7,562 bases of DNA from Acidobacteriota bacterium (GTDB lineage: Bacteria; Acidobacteriota; Terriglobia; Terriglobales; Acidobacteriaceae): NCBI GenBank assembly GCA_021805955.1, contig JAJZDO010000867.1:1-7562 (forward strand). Direction: 5' to 3'. The notes beneath the pieces were generated by a model that made no database searches, was not told the origin of the DNA, and saw only the letters and a program-made list of their open reading frames with translations. A program made the position numbers and the translations under genes. Positions 6,396-7,562 of this stretch are shown here, piece by piece; the first letter of the stretch is position 1; every line of letters starts with the position of its first letter.

Positions 6396-7524
6396 ATGCT
6401 CAATGACTTAGAGTTTGCCTACAATCCCATCGAGCAAAAAGTCCGCGATCTGCAGGAGTATCTTTGACGCGGAACGCCTGCGCAAAGAACTTGTCTCCAT
6501 AGAAGAAAAGGTAGCCGATCCGGCCATCTGGGCCAATCCATCCGCCTCGCAACCGTTGATGCGGGAGCGCAAGCGGCTGGAATCCCTGCTGGCGGACGAC
6601 ACGGAACTGCGCCGGCGCAGAGAAGACATCGCGGCATATTTTGAACTGGCGCGCGAAGGCGAACAGGTTGAACCTGACCTGCTGCGGGAGATTGAAGGCC
6701 TGCGCGCATTTTCAGAGGCGCTGGAATCCCGCACCATGCTTTCGGAAGAAACCGATCCGCTGAATGCGATCGTGACGGTCCATCCGGGCGCGGGCGGCAC
6801 CGAATCTCAGGACTGGGCCGAGATGCTGATGCGCATGTACCTGCGGTGGGCGGAACGCCAGGGTTTCAAGACGGAGATCAACGATTACCAGGCGGGCGAG
6901 GAAGCGGGCATAAAGTCCGCGACGTTTACCGTCACTGGCGACTCCGCCTATGGGTTGCTTTCCGGCGAGACCGGCGTGCATCGGCTGGTGCGAATTTCTC
7001 CATTTGATTCCGCCAAGCGCCGCCACACTTCCTTTGCCAGCGTTTTTGTTTCGCCGGAGATTGACGACTCGATTGAAATCGACATCAGGCCGGAAGATTT
7101 GCGCATCGATACCTATCGTTCTGGCGGCAAGGGCGGACAGCATGTGAACACGACGGACTCGGCGGTGCGCATGACGCATCTGTCGACCGGGATCGTTGTC
7201 TCCTGCCAGAATGAACGCTCGCAGCACAAGAACCGCGAGAAGGCGATGAAGATGTTGCGCTCTCGATTGTATGAATATGAATTGGAGAAGCAGCGGGCGG
7301 TGTCGCGGAAAATCGAAGACGCAAAGCTGGAAATCAATTTCGGCTCCCAGATACGGTCGTATGTCATGCAGCCCTATCGCATGGTGAAGGACCTGCGCAC
7401 CCGCGTGGAAACGGGAGATGTCGATCGCGTGCTGAACGGCGATCTGGACATGTTTATTCAGGGATTCTTGCGTCTGCGGCGGGAAGGGAATTATCCTGCG
7501 AGCCCGGTGGCAGACTTGGATTAA
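6396..7524 (+). CDS. prfB: Peptide chain release factor 2, made by programmed +1 frameshift
   Basis: Release factor 2 recognises UGA and UAA in the ribosomal A site and triggers peptide release. The gene starts at ATG 6396; 23 codons are read in the zero frame to L23 (CTT 6462-6464), then an in-frame TGA (6465-6467) must be passed by skipping T6465, so reading resumes at GAC 6466. The joined product is 375 residues, close to the E. coli 365. In the joined numbering the stop-codon recognition tripeptide SPF is at 201-203 and the peptidyl-hydrolysis motif GGQ at 246-248 (SGGKGGQHVNTTDSAVRMTH); both are intact. An N-terminal helical domain precedes VHPGAGGTESQDWAEM. An apparent start at 6415 in the shifted frame is an artefact that would lose the true N-terminus. 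No clear Shine-Dalgarno precedes 6396. The gene probably shares a transcript with lnt. Confidence 0.96.
6454..6468 (+). promoter_or_regulatory. prfB: prfB programmed +1 frameshift site
   Basis: AGGAG (6454-6458), a Shine-Dalgarno-like stimulator, is followed by TAT, the slippery codon CTT (6462-6464), the stop TGA (6465-6467) and C (6468). Order and three-base spacing match the well-known bacterial prfB element (AGGGGG TAT CTT TGA C). When release factor 2 is scarce, UGA is read slowly, the leucine tRNA slips from CUU to UUU, and full-length protein is made. This is negative autoregulation at translation. TGAC is a poor termination context, which favours the shift. Confidence 0.96.
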
Positions 7525-7562
7525 GACCATACCCTGGCAACTGAATCGAATCTTTGGAGCCG

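Noticed and set aside
5876..6403. Minus-strand frame of 175 codons
   Set aside because: Antisense shadow of the lnt catalytic domain.
6415..6465. ATG at 6415 as prfB start
   Set aside because: It lies in the +1 frame upstream of the frameshift; the zero-frame start at 6396 gives the normal N-terminus MLNDLEFAYNPIEQKVRDLQ.
6712..7530. Minus-strand frame of 272 codons
   Set aside because: Antisense shadow of prfB; His/Arg-rich shadow composition and no family motif. The length arises from the codon bias of prfB.

Overview
This 7.6 kb window looks like chromosomal DNA of an Acidobacteriota bacterium, most likely of the Terriglobia/Koribacter type. That is an inference from protein style: a long APC permease with a universal-stress-like tail, a small basic protein ending in a SPEGRKRIADAMRKRWAE-type segment, and an lnt-prfB pair. 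No marker RNA is present, so the assignment rests on recall. There are seven supportable protein genes and no tRNA, rRNA, IS element, CRISPR array or integrase. The longest gene-free stretch is about 155 bases.

Left part (1-1525): the N-terminal half of a cytochrome P450 gene reads leftward off the window edge. It is divergent from an UPF0173-type metallo-beta-lactamase-fold hydrolase that has a good ribosome binding site. A GC-rich hairpin follows the hydrolase and separates it from a convergent small gene.

Middle part (1526-4636): three leftward genes. In transcription order they are a 43-residue single-span membrane protein, which is easy to miss because of its size; a 798-residue APC-type permease with a cytoplasmic C-terminal extension; and a 97-residue very basic protein with an AT-hook-like GRPK motif, which starts at TTG. 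The small membrane protein and the permease are 154 bases apart and may form one transcription unit. The basic protein has its own promoter-like element.

Right part (4637-7562): a 60-base divergent promoter region separates the small membrane gene from apolipoprotein N-acyltransferase (lnt), which has its complete E-K-C triad. After 28 bases comes prfB, encoding release factor 2. prfB carries the classical autoregulatory +1 programmed frameshift: a Shine-Dalgarno-like AGGAG, then TAT CTT TGA C. The prfB frame must therefore be read as two joined pieces. The last 38 bases after prfB show nothing recognisable.

Functionally this is mostly housekeeping (lipoprotein maturation, translation termination) beside transport and metabolic genes. 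I do not see a convincing new multi-gene system. The items most worth a second look are the hidden 43-residue membrane gene upstream of the permease, the extended permease itself, and the small basic putative DNA-binding protein.
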